Assembly: GCA_028278005.1 (NCBI GenBank)
Contig: JANQFD010000080.1
Location: 1 to 17,195, forward strand
Length of the DNA stretch: 17,195 nucleotides
Reading direction: 5' to 3'
Source: Chlorobium sp.
GTDB lineage: Bacteria; Bacteroidota; Chlorobiia; Chlorobiales; Chlorobiaceae
A program made the position numbers and the translations under genes. The notes beneath the pieces were generated by a model that searched no databases, had not been told where the DNA came from, and saw only the letters and a program-made list of their open reading frames with translations. The stretch's first letter is position 1; each line of letters begins with the position of its first letter. Below are positions 1-7,149 of the stretch, piece by piece.

Positions 1-65
1 TAGGACTTGAACCTACGACCTAGCGATTATGAGTCGCTTGCTCTAACCAACTGAGCTAAGGGCCC
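1..65 (-). tRNA. tRNA with CAU anticodon (Ile2-like or elongator Met), 3' end cut by window edge
   Basis: The minus strand folds as a tRNA from its 5' end at position 65. The acceptor arm starts GGGCCCT, followed by TA, a D arm GCTC/GAGC, an anticodon stem AGCGA/TCGCT around the loop CTCATAA (anticodon CAT), a 5-base variable loop, and a T arm GTAGG with loop TTCAAGT. The last T-arm base, the 3' acceptor strand and any CCA lie outside the window. The anticodon arm resembles the E. coli tRNA-Ile2 whose C34 becomes lysidine, more than E. coli elongator tRNA-Met. I therefore lean towards Ile2, but a CAU anticodon alone does not decide this. It lies 88 bases downstream of murA on the same strand. 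Confidence 0.9.
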
Positions 66-153
66 GGCAAAAGCCCGGCTTCAGAGTCAATAAATATAAT
101 TTTTTAACCTAAATATGCAAGTTTCGGGGTGTTTTTCATGGATTTCTAAGTAA

Positions 154-1428
154 TTATGCGAACTCCTGATACGATTCCCGTTGTATGGCTGCTCCAAGAC
201 GGCCCAGTTTTTCCTCGATTCGCTCATATCCCCGGTCAAGATGATATACCCTGAGGACTTCGGTTACACCTTTCGCAACCAGTCCCGCAAGCACCAGACA
301 TGCCGAAGCTCTGAGGTCTGTGGACATAACTTTTGTCCCGGTCAGTTCCTTCGGACCATGAATCGTTGCCTCATTGTCATTGATCTCGATATGCGCGCCC
401 AGCCGGTTTAGTTCCGGAATGTGATTGAAGCGCTCATGGTATACCTTGTCGATAACATAGCTGGTGCCTTCCGCCTGTGTCATGAGGGCGATCCACTGCG
501 CCTGCATGTCGGTGGGAAAAAGGGGATACGGGTTTGCAATGATATCGGTACGAAGAAGTGTTTCAGGGCTTTGGAGCGTTATTGAATCGGTATCTGTAAT
601 GATCCGGCAGCCAGCCTGCTCGAATTTTCCAAGGACGGCTGTAAGCTGAACCGGATCAACGTCATTCACCGTAATCGAGCTTCCTGTAATGGCACCGGCA
701 GTCAGTAGCGTTGCAGCTTCTATCCTGTCGAAAATGTTGGAGAATGTCGCTGGAGTGAGCGAGGTAACTCCTTCAATGATGAGCGTCGTGCTGCCTATGC
801 CCTGTATATTGGCGCCCATTGCACTCAGGAAACGGCAGAGAGTTTCGATTTCAGGCTCAACTGCAGCATTACGGATTGTTGTTACGCCGTCGGCAAGAAC
901 CGCCGCCATAAGGGTATTGCCAGTTGCTCCCACGGAAGAGATCGGGAAATCGATTTCCGCACCTTTGAGCCTTTTGCTCCTGAGGTTTGCTTCGATGAAT
1001 CCTTTTTCGATCGTGATGGAAGCCCCAAGCTTTTCCATCGCCATGAGGTGAAGGTTTATGGGTCTGGGGCCGAAAGCACAGCCGCCGGGCAGCGATACAC
1101 TGGCTTGTCCGAAGCGGGCGAGTAGAGGGCCGAGAACATAAATCGAGGCCCGCATCTGTTTAACCAGTTCGTATGGTGCGGTAATGCTGCGGATGTTCGA
1201 TGTGGAGATCTTGAGAGAACTGTTGTGGTAACTCAGGTCGGCACCAAGATAATCAAGGAGTTTGCTGAATGTTCGGATATCCTTAAGATCGGGAATGCGT
1301 TGAAGTACTATCTCACCGTCACCACAGAGCAGTGTGCCCGCCATGAGCGGAAGAGCCGAGTTTTTCGATCCCGATGCAGAAACAGTGCCGCTGAGTTGGC
1401 TGCCTCCCTGTATGACAAGTTTATCCAT
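154..1428 (-). CDS. murA: UDP-N-acetylglucosamine 1-carboxyvinyltransferase (MurA)
   Basis: MurA transfers enolpyruvate from phosphoenolpyruvate to UDP-GlcNAc in the cytoplasm, the first committed step of peptidoglycan synthesis and the fosfomycin target. From the ATG at 1428 the protein has 424 residues, close to the family's usual 418 to 430. The N-terminus has the SGSKNSALP motif, with Lys22 and Asn23 at the positions known from E. coli MurA. The active-site loop reads LPGGCAFGPRP with the reactive Cys at residue 117, so a fosfomycin-sensitive type is expected. The C-terminus has DLRASA and YHLDRGYERIEEKL. An upstream GTG at 1479 would add 17 residues, but those are encoded by a repeat also found before nadA, where the same frame stops. 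I therefore take the ATG. No good SD sequence precedes it. The duplicated 65-bp element ends 29 bases upstream. Confidence 0.97.
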   Translation of the reverse strand: MDKLVIQGGSQLSGTVSASGSKNSALPLMAGTLLCGDGEIVLQRIPDLKDIRTFSKLLDYLGADLSYHNSSLKISTSNIRSITAPYELVKQMRASIYVLGPLLARFGQASVSLPGGCAFGPRPINLHLMAMEKLGASITIEKGFIEANLRSKRLKGAEIDFPISSVGATGNTLMAAVLADGVTTIRNAAVEPEIETLCRFLSAMGANIQGIGSTTLIIEGVTSLTPATFSNIFDRIEAATLLTAGAITGSSITVNDVDPVQLTAVLGKFEQAGCRIITDTDSITLQSPETLLRTDIIANPYPLFPTDMQAQWIALMTQAEGTSYVIDKVYHERFNHIPELNRLGAHIEINDNEATIHGPKELTGTKVMSTDLRASACLVLAGLVAKGVTEVLRVYHLDRGYERIEEKLGRLGAAIQRESYQEFA

Positions 1429-1457
1429 CCGCTGATTTGCATACTGAAAAAGTCTTA

Positions 1458-1522
1458 CCTGAATTGAGCGTTTCAGCACATGCTCAATAGTAGTAAGGCT
1501 ATAAGAAACAGTTCGACAATCG
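1458..1522 (-). repeat. 65-bp murA/nadA leader element, copy A
   Basis: Read on the minus strand, this block matches 15965-16029 on the plus strand at 60 of 65 positions. It has a 17-base identical start (CGATTGTCGAACTGTTT), a 7-base spacer with three differences, a 34-base identical core, and a 7-base end with two differences. The core contains the inverted repeat ATTGAGC/GCTCAAT (1463-1488) around a 12-base loop. The element ends 29 bases before the murA ATG. It may be a promoter, an operator or a structured 5' leader. The sequence alone does not say which. Confidence 0.85.
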
Positions 1523-1674
1523 CCTAAATCAGGTCTTATTTAATTCATTTCAGGGAGAAAAAAAAATTTCCCCTTGTTGTTCCGTTTTCAGAGGTGTCCT
1601 GAAGTTTGCTTTGATCCTTTTTCCTCATATTTTCCAGAACTGTCATTACTAATCCAGATTTGCCTGTTTGTCAT
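1523..1674. other. Rest of the murA / envC-like divergent intergenic region
   Basis: This part lies between the murA leader element and the envC-like start. It is AT-rich. It holds an A-tract with weak dyad symmetry at about 1553-1573 (GGGAGAAA against TTTCCCC with one bulged A), but no T-run follows, so I do not call a terminator. Promoters for both divergent genes should lie in 1429-1674. I see no hexamer pair with good spacing and cannot place them. Confidence 0.5.
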
Positions 1675-2967
1675 ATGAGAGTGATAGAAAGACTTGTCAT
1701 TCGCGTCTTTGCTGCATTTCTGCTTGTCGCCTCCATCAGTTTCCTGCATGGAGGCGACGCATTATCCAATCCTGAGATAGACAGGATTGCGAAGGAAAGA
1801 AAAAAACTGGAGCAGGACCTCACGAGTCTTAAAAAGCAGTTGAGAGAGTACCAGGCGAAGTTAAAGAAGACAAGCAGGGAGGAGAAGCGATCTCTCAAGG
1901 CCTTGAAAAACTATAACAGGCAGCTCCGATTGCTTGAGGAGATGATCGCAAAAAACAACGCCAAGCTCCGAAGCCAGGATATGGAAATAAAACTTCTCAA
2001 GGATCAACTTGAAAAAAACCAACGTACATACGGGAAAATTGTCGATGATTTCAGACAAATAGCGGTAACTGTATACAAGAACGGCTCAAAACAGGACATA
2101 GAGTTGTTGTTTGCAGCAACCTCATTGAATCAGGCGATCGTGAGGGCCAAGTACATAGGTTTTTTTTCGCTGGCGGTCGAGGGTTTGATCGATGAGCTCA
2201 AGCATACGGCTGATAAGCTCAGGAAAAACCATCTTGCTCTTGAACAAAGCTACCGGAAACGATCAGGCGTGGTGAAGGAGCAGCAAGGGCAGATGAAAAG
2301 TTTTTCCAAGAGGAAAAAAGAAAAGGAAAACGTGCTCGTGACGCTGAAGAAAGACAAAAAGAAGTTTGCCGGAGAGATACGTGCCAACCGGAAAAATCTG
2401 CAGAACCTGCAGGCTAAAATTGAAGAGCTGATCCGGGCAGAGCAGGCCGCGATAGAAAAAGAGCGTGAACGCGAGAGGATCGAGGCCGAGCGCAGGCGGA
2501 AAGCCGGCCAAGCGCCCCTTCCGGATGTTTCCGAGGCTGATCTTGCAAGAATCTCGGAAGATTTTGACAAGGCTGCAGGTTTGTTGCCGTGGCCGGTTGA
2601 CAAGGGCGTCGTTGTCAGGACTTTCGGCAAAGTCAAGGATCCGGATCTGAACATTGTTACGACAAATAACGGCATTGATATTTCCGTTTCTTCGGGAGCG
2701 CCTGTACGTGCTGTTTCCGGGGGAAAGATAGCCCGTATTGCATATCTCCCGACATACGGTAATATTGTCATTATACGTCATGTCAAATCGTATCTCACGG
2801 TCTATGCGAATCTGGCACAGATCAATGTTGCAAAAAATGATGTAGTGGCAACCCGGGAGGTTATAGGCTCATCGGGGCCAATGCCGGAGGGCGGTTCGCT
2901 GGTACATTTCGAGATATGGAAAGGTAAGGTTAAGCAGAATCCACTGAGATGGCTCAAGAAAAAATGA
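1675..2967 (+). CDS. EnvC-like murein hydrolase activator, coiled coil plus degenerate M23/LytM domain
   Basis: Probable periplasmic activator of cell-wall amidases, acting at division or daughter-cell separation. The ATG at 1675 gives 430 residues. Residues 1-30 form a signal peptide (basic start, hydrophobic VFAAFLLVASISFL). Residues 35-275 are a very charged coiled coil, and about 305-425 form a LytM/M23 fold. The fold's metal and catalytic residues are mostly lost: the HxGxD motif is NNGID (Asn331 for His, Asp335 kept), the YAHL His is Asn379, and the HxH motif has Leu409 in place of the first His with His411 kept. This matches EnvC, whose LytM domain activates amidases rather than cutting wall itself. 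A TTG at 1660 would add five residues before the signal peptide and is less likely. No SD sequence is visible. nadE follows after 21 bases, probably in the same operon. Confidence 0.88.
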   Translation: MRVIERLVIRVFAAFLLVASISFLHGGDALSNPEIDRIAKERKKLEQDLTSLKKQLREYQAKLKKTSREEKRSLKALKNYNRQLRLLEEMIAKNNAKLRSQDMEIKLLKDQLEKNQRTYGKIVDDFRQIAVTVYKNGSKQDIELLFAATSLNQAIVRAKYIGFFSLAVEGLIDELKHTADKLRKNHLALEQSYRKRSGVVKEQQGQMKSFSKRKKEKENVLVTLKKDKKKFAGEIRANRKNLQNLQAKIEELIRAEQAAIEKERERERIEAERRRKAGQAPLPDVSEADLARISEDFDKAAGLLPWPVDKGVVVRTFGKVKDPDLNIVTTNNGIDISVSSGAPVRAVSGGKIARIAYLPTYGNIVIIRHVKSYLTVYANLAQINVAKNDVVATREVIGSSGPMPEGGSLVHFEIWKGKVKQNPLRWLKKK

Positions 2968-2969
2968 GC

Positions 2970-2980
2970 AGGAGGAGGGG
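2970..2980 (+). promoter_or_regulatory. Strong ribosome binding site of nadE
   Basis: AGGAGGAGGGG lies in the short gap after the envC-like stop and ends 8 bases before the nadE ATG. It is one of the few clear SD sequences in this window, and it fixes the nadE start at 2989. Confidence 0.8.
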
Positions 2981-2988
2981 AAGTTGAC

Positions 2989-3822
2989 ATGAATACAGAA
3001 TACCTGCATCTCAATTACGGGCTGGTTGAAGAGATACTGCTTGCTTTTATCCGTAACGAGATAAGCAAGTTCGGATTTGAATCGGTGGTGCTCGGGCTTT
3101 CCGGCGGTATAGACTCTGCGGTTGTTTGTGAACTTGCATCCAGGGCTCTGGGACCTGAAAACGTGCTTGCAGTGCTGATGCCCTACAGGACGAGCAGCAC
3201 CGAAAGTGTAGAACATGCAAAGCTGATTGTGGATAAAACAGGCGTGAAGTTTGAAGAAGTCGATATTTCCGGCGTTGTCGATGCCTTTTTCGACAAAGGG
3301 CATGATGCCGGCAGGCTGCGTATGGGGAATGTCATGGCCAGAACCAGGATGCTCTATCTCTATGATATCTCTGCAAGGGATGGCAGGCTGGTTACCGGGA
3401 CGAGCAATAAAACCGAATTGCTGCTTGGTTACGGGACATTGTACGGAGATATGGCTTCTGCGGTCAATCCGATAGGAGATCTCTACAAAACCCAGATATG
3501 GGGTCTGGCGCGATATCTGCAACTGCCGGAGGAGATTGTTTCGAAAACACCTTCTGCGGATCTTTGGGAGGGCCAGAGCGACGAAGAGGATCTGGGCTTC
3601 GGTTACGAGGATGCGGACCTTTTACTCTACCTGATGCTCGAGAAGCGCATGAGCAGGACCGCCATTGTTCAGGAAGGTTTTGATGAGGTGTTTTACGACA
3701 AGGTGAGGAAAATGGTCGTGAAAAACCAGTACAAGAGGATGATGCCTGTCATCGCAAAAGTCTCAGACCGTACTCCTGGCATAGATTTCCGCTATGCCAG
3801 GGATTGGCAGGAGGTGAAGTAA
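2989..3822 (+). CDS. nadE: NAD synthetase, ammonia-dependent form (NadE)
   Basis: Catalyses the last step of NAD synthesis, ATP-dependent amidation of deamido-NAD, in the cytoplasm. The 277-residue length fits the short NadE form, which lacks the N-terminal glutaminase (nitrilase) domain of the roughly 550-residue glutamine-dependent type. Free ammonia is therefore the expected nitrogen source. The PP-loop is LSGGIDSAV (residues 37-45). Other family motifs are GTSNKTELLLGYGTLYGD, NPIGDLYKTQ, and TPSADLWEGQSDEEDLG near residue 190. The start is set by the strong SD sequence at 2970-2980. The gene follows the envC-like gene by 21 bases, so the two are probably co-transcribed. It converges on nadB, another NAD gene, with 81 bases between the stops. 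Confidence 0.96.
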   Translation: MNTEYLHLNYGLVEEILLAFIRNEISKFGFESVVLGLSGGIDSAVVCELASRALGPENVLAVLMPYRTSSTESVEHAKLIVDKTGVKFEEVDISGVVDAFFDKGHDAGRLRMGNVMARTRMLYLYDISARDGRLVTGTSNKTELLLGYGTLYGDMASAVNPIGDLYKTQIWGLARYLQLPEEIVSKTPSADLWEGQSDEEDLGFGYEDADLLLYLMLEKRMSRTAIVQEGFDEVFYDKVRKMVVKNQYKRMMPVIAKVSDRTPGIDFRYARDWQEVK

Positions 3823-3903
3823 AGAAAGGAAAAAGTCAAAGGTCAAAAGGCAAAAAAAGCAACTACGCTCCGTCAATCTGAACAGCTGTCGAGACCCCGC
3901 GCC
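3823..3903. other. Convergent nadE/nadB spacer with a small purine-rich direct repeat
   Basis: Between two converging genes. Its left part (about 3834-3858) is a loose direct repeat with units like GTCAAAG, GTCAAAAG and GCAAAAA. I see no hairpin followed by a T-run on either strand, so there is no recognisable intrinsic terminator. Confidence 0.4.
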
Positions 3904-5499
3904 TTAGAATGATCGTTGTTCCGTGTCGATAAGAAAATGCTTTTCGTCTGTTTGCGGGTAGTCGGTCGTATAGTGCAGCCCCCTTGATTCCCTCCGCATG
4001 ATAGCTCCGTCAATGATAAGGTTTGCAACCTTGATGATATTTCTCAGTTCCAGAATCTGGGTTGTGATCTTGGTTTTCTTGTAATATTGCTCGGTTTCTT
4101 CCTTGAGGAATTCGATCCTGCGTTTGGCTCTCTGAAGCCTGAGGTCACTGCGCACGATACCGACATAGTCATTCATTACCTGCTGGGCCTCTTTTTTGTT
4201 GTGTGAAACAAGGATCCATTCTTCAGGATTCACCGTTCCGCTGTCGTCCCAGTCCGGGAAGGGTGTATCGTTCTGCTGTGTTTTGACGACCTCTGTGATA
4301 TCGGTGTAAGCCCGGTGTGCAAAGACGAGCGCTTCGAGAAGTGAGTTGCTTGCCAGCCTGTTGGCACCATGAACTCCTGTGCAGGTTGTTTCCCCGCAGG
4401 CATAGAGACGGTTGATGCTTGTTCTGCCGAAAGAGTCTGTTTTGATGCCGCCACAGGAGTAATGTGCGGCAGGTACAACAGGAACCATCTCCTTCGTCAT
4501 GTCTATGCCGAACTGAAGGCAGGTTTCGTAAATGTTGGGAAAATGCTCTATGGTTTTCTGGTGGTCAAGGTGGGTAACGTCAAGGAAAACACATTCATCG
4601 CCGGTTTTCTTCATTTCCGAGTCGATAGCGCGGGCGACGATGTCCCTTGGGGCAAGATTTTCCCGTTTATCGTACTTGTGCATGAATTCCTGTCCGTTTT
4701 TCAGCTTCAGAACACCTCCGAAGCCCCGCACCGCCTCTGAAATAAGAAATGACTTCGCTTTGGGGTGATAGAGCGATGTCGGGTGGAACTGCACGAACTC
4801 CATATTGGCTATTGTCGCCCCGGCCCGGTATGCCATTGCAATACCGTCTCCGGTTGCAATTGGCGGATTTGTTGTGTGCAGGTAAACCTGGCCGAGTCCC
4901 CCGGAGGCAACCAGGGTTGTTTTGGCGAGAATTTTTTTCAGTTTCCTGTTTTTCGAATCAAGTGCATATGCTCCGTAACAGGTTATGTCATTGGTTTTGA
5001 TGCGGAGATGGTGTTCCGTCAGAAGCTCTATTGCGAAATGGTGTTCCAGCAGAGTTATGTTCGGATGATTGTTGACCCTGTCGAGGAGCGCCTGTTCAAC
5101 CTCCTGGCCCGTGAGGTCCCTGGCATGCACGATTCTTTTTCTGGAATGGCCCCCTTCCCGTCCAAGGTCGAGTTTATCGCCGTTTGTTGTTGTGAACTCA
5201 ACGCCAAGTTCAATCAGTTTTTTGATATGCTGAGGACCCTCCCTGACCATAAGTGAAACCATTTCGCGGTCGCAAAGACCCGCCCCGGCCCCGAGTGTAT
5301 CTTCGATATGAAGCTCCGCACTGTCGTTTTCTCCGATTGTAGCGGCAATTCCGCCCTGAGCCCAGTTGGTATTTGAGGCACAGCTTTCTTTTTTCGTAAT
5401 GATGGTGACATCTGCATGGTCGGCGGTGTGCAGTGCGAAATATAACCCTCCGATGCCGCTGCCGATGACGAGTACATCGGTTTTAATTTCTTCTTTCAT
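3904..5499 (-). CDS. nadB: L-aspartate oxidase (NadB)
   Basis: FAD enzyme that oxidises L-aspartate to iminoaspartate, which NadA condenses with dihydroxyacetone phosphate into quinolinate. The 531 residues compare with about 540 in E. coli. The N-terminal FAD motif is VIGSGIGGLY (residues 11-20), followed by NTNWAQGGIAA. Family motifs continue with FVQFHPTSLY, SEAVRGFGG, and LAPRDIVARAID with the active-site Arg. Then come HYSCGGIKTD and HGANRLASNSLLEALVF. The C-terminal helical domain with QRAKRRIEFL is typical of NadB and the succinate dehydrogenase flavoprotein family. The HGANRLASNSLLEALVF segment and the standalone context favour NadB over fumarate reductase. It is the last gene of the long minus-strand run, 19 bases after DUF368. 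No SD sequence is visible. Its partner nadA lies about 12 kb away in its own unit. Confidence 0.96.
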   Translation of the reverse strand: MKEEIKTDVLVIGSGIGGLYFALHTADHADVTIITKKESCASNTNWAQGGIAATIGENDSAELHIEDTLGAGAGLCDREMVSLMVREGPQHIKKLIELGVEFTTTNGDKLDLGREGGHSRKRIVHARDLTGQEVEQALLDRVNNHPNITLLEHHFAIELLTEHHLRIKTNDITCYGAYALDSKNRKLKKILAKTTLVASGGLGQVYLHTTNPPIATGDGIAMAYRAGATIANMEFVQFHPTSLYHPKAKSFLISEAVRGFGGVLKLKNGQEFMHKYDKRENLAPRDIVARAIDSEMKKTGDECVFLDVTHLDHQKTIEHFPNIYETCLQFGIDMTKEMVPVVPAAHYSCGGIKTDSFGRTSINRLYACGETTCTGVHGANRLASNSLLEALVFAHRAYTDITEVVKTQQNDTPFPDWDDSGTVNPEEWILVSHNKKEAQQVMNDYVGIVRSDLRLQRAKRRIEFLKEETEQYYKKTKITTQILELRNIIKVANLIIDGAIMRRESRGLHYTTDYPQTDEKHFLIDTEQRSF

Positions 5500-5518
5500 A
5501 AACGATTATGAAGATGTG

Positions 5519-6475
5519 TTACGAGGAGTGGTCTGCAAGACTTTTCTGGGTTTTCGCCGAGATGTATTCAAGGAAAAACACAAGGATCAGACCGGTTGCC
5601 ATCAGCATCATTGCAACAATGACCATAGGGTCAGCCCCGGTAGTCTGCAGGTAGGTTTCAGGTATGACGTTGGATGAAAAAAGCAGCGCTTTTTTACCAT
5701 CAGGCAAGGAATCGCCCACAGGAATTTTCCAGGGCCACACTTTTGTAAGCGAACCGATCATGATGCCGGCAAGAAACATCATTGTCAGGTCGTGATAGCG
5801 CTGTAGCAACGTTGAGAGGATCCTGACGAAACCCAGGAGCCCGGTAAGGCAGCCAGCGCCGAAAACAGCAATAACACCAAGGTGCAACTCTTTGATGGCT
5901 TCAAGGATAAATGCGTATTTACCCATGAGCAGCAGTATGAAACTGCCGGATATTCCGGGAAGGATCATTGCGCATATGGCTACTGATCCGGAAAGAAAGA
6001 TGAACCACCAGGTTTCAGGTGTCGATACGGGAGAGAGGCTGGTGATAAAAAAAGCTGTCAGTACTCCCAGTATGCCGGCTGTCCAGGCGGCAATGGAATG
6101 AGTTCTCACACGCCGGACGATAACGACTGCCGATGCAACAATCAATCCGAAGAAGAAAGAGAGCAGGAGCAGGGTGTGGTGTTCCAGCAGAAAAACGATG
6201 GTATTGGAAAGCGTGACGATGCTGATCAGGATGCCCAGGGCCAGGCTCAGCAGGAATCCTCCGTTGATGGTTTTCCAGAAAGTACGAAACTCGAAACGCA
6301 GTAATTTTCTGAGCGCTCTGCCGTTTATCGATTTCAATGAAGCGATAAGGGTTTCATAGATTCCCGTGATGAATGCAATGGTTCCCCCCGAGACTCCCGG
6401 AATAATGTCTGCCGCACCCATCAGGACGCCTTTGATGGTAACAGGGAAATAGTATTGGGCTATTCTGGAGATCAT
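5519..6475 (-). CDS. DUF368 membrane protein, PopT-type undecaprenyl-phosphate translocase candidate
   Basis: Polytopic inner-membrane protein of 318 residues with about eight to nine hydrophobic segments. The family signature occurs twice: GAADIIPGVSGGTIAF near residues 20-34 and AICAMILPGISGSFILL near 167-182. These suggest two repeated half-modules. DUF368 proteins were recently shown in other bacteria to return undecaprenyl phosphate to the cytoplasmic leaflet (PopT). That role is taken from the family and not shown here. It stands between dedA (28 bases upstream) and nadB (19 bases downstream), all on the minus strand. The DedA neighbour belongs to the other family given the same job, which supports a lipid-carrier role. 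The start is the ATG at 6475, without a clear SD sequence. Confidence 0.88.
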   Translation of the reverse strand: MISRIAQYYFPVTIKGVLMGAADIIPGVSGGTIAFITGIYETLIASLKSINGRALRKLLRFEFRTFWKTINGGFLLSLALGILISIVTLSNTIVFLLEHHTLLLLSFFFGLIVASAVVIVRRVRTHSIAAWTAGILGVLTAFFITSLSPVSTPETWWFIFLSGSVAICAMILPGISGSFILLLMGKYAFILEAIKELHLGVIAVFGAGCLTGLLGFVRILSTLLQRYHDLTMMFLAGIMIGSLTKVWPWKIPVGDSLPDGKKALLFSSNVIPETYLQTTGADPMVIVAMMLMATGLILVFFLEYISAKTQKSLADHSS

Positions 6476-6503
6476 TACGTTATGGGACTTGCCAGGATTG
6501 AGT

Positions 6504-7094
6504 TCAGACTTTTTTCCCGAGATATTTCAGGGAGTTGGCAATGATGATGACGATGCCAGCAAGAATAATGTAATGTACGAAATCAACCAGATCAGGAAAC
6601 AGGGCGGCGAGAAAATAGCCTGCCGATGTAAAAAAGAGCACCCAGACGACCGAACCCGATACGCTGTAAAACAGAAATACCGGATACGGCATTCTGGCTA
6701 CCCCTGCAAGTGTCGCGGCAAAGCTCCTTACAACGGGAACAAAACGTGCCAGGAAGACCGCTTTTGAGCCGTGCTTTTTATAGAAACGCTCTGTTTTCTC
6801 GAGATGTTCTTTTCGGAAAAACAACGTTTCCGGTTTGTTATAAAAAGCTCTCTGGAGCTGTGTACCTATGAAGTATCCGGTTGAATCTCCGATAATGGCG
6901 CCGAAACAGAGTGTTGCAATGACCAGCGGAAGATCGAGCTGGCCGGACGCGGCTATAAGCCCGGCGGTGATAAGCAGGGAGTCGCCGGGCAGAAAAAAAC
7001 CTGCAAACATGCCGGTTTCTGCGAACACAATTGCGAACAGCAGCGCATAACCGCCCCATATAATAAGTTCTTCAAGTGTTTGAATATCTGGCAT
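6504..7094 (-). CDS. DedA family membrane protein, UptA-like lipid-carrier translocase candidate
   Basis: A 196-residue integral membrane protein of the DedA/SNARE-associated (VTT) superfamily. Conserved features are FAETGMFAGFFLPGDSLL, with acidic Glu26 and Asp38 in a re-entrant segment, then GAIIGDSTGYFIG at about 66-78, and the basic motif ARFVPVVRSFAATLAGVARM (Arg117, Arg123, Arg134), followed by two C-terminal hydrophobic stretches. DedA proteins support envelope integrity and proton-motive-force homeostasis. Some, such as UptA, flip undecaprenyl phosphate, and others handle phosphatidylethanolamine. The exact substrate here is open. DUF368 follows after 28 bases. A small GC-rich hairpin lies just upstream of the start at 7094. 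Confidence 0.9.
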   Translation of the reverse strand: MPDIQTLEELIIWGGYALLFAIVFAETGMFAGFFLPGDSLLITAGLIAASGQLDLPLVIATLCFGAIIGDSTGYFIGTQLQRAFYNKPETLFFRKEHLEKTERFYKKHGSKAVFLARFVPVVRSFAATLAGVARMPYPVFLFYSVSGSVVWVLFFTSAGYFLAALFPDLVDFVHYIILAGIVIIIANSLKYLGKKV

Positions 7095-7104
7095 AAACGG
7101 TAAG

Positions 7105-7121
7105 CCGCCGTGAGAGGGCGG
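7105..7121 (-). promoter_or_regulatory. Small GC-rich hairpin between the arginine decarboxylase gene and dedA
   Basis: Minus-strand CCGCC and GGCGG arms (5 bp) enclose a 7-base loop, 10 bases before the dedA ATG. Only a weak CTTACCGTTT follows, so it is a poor terminator. It could reduce read-through or affect dedA translation. Confidence 0.3.
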
Positions 7122-7149
7122 AACGGATTCGGGTTATGTCCTGGTAATG

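Noticed and set aside
1429..1479. Upstream GTG start of murA adding 17 residues
   Set aside because: The added codons come largely from the 65-bp element shared with nadA, where the same frame hits a stop, and MurA homology begins at the ATG at 1428.
1553..1573. A-tract hairpin as an intrinsic terminator
   Set aside because: It lies between two divergent genes where no transcript should end, the stem has a bulge, and no T-run follows.
1660..1674. TTG start of the envC-like gene
   Set aside because: It adds five residues before a good signal peptide and has no SD sequence; the ATG at 1675 is simpler.
2250..2771. Open minus-strand frame of 173 codons inside the envC-like gene
   Set aside because: It lies antisense to a strongly supported gene; the repetitive coiled-coil codons (Lys/Glu rich) keep the opposite frame open, and the Ser/Phe-rich product resembles no family.
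5519..6475. Two PGxSGG-type motifs in DUF368 as a gene fusion
   Set aside because: Both motifs are normal for the family and reflect its internal repeat.
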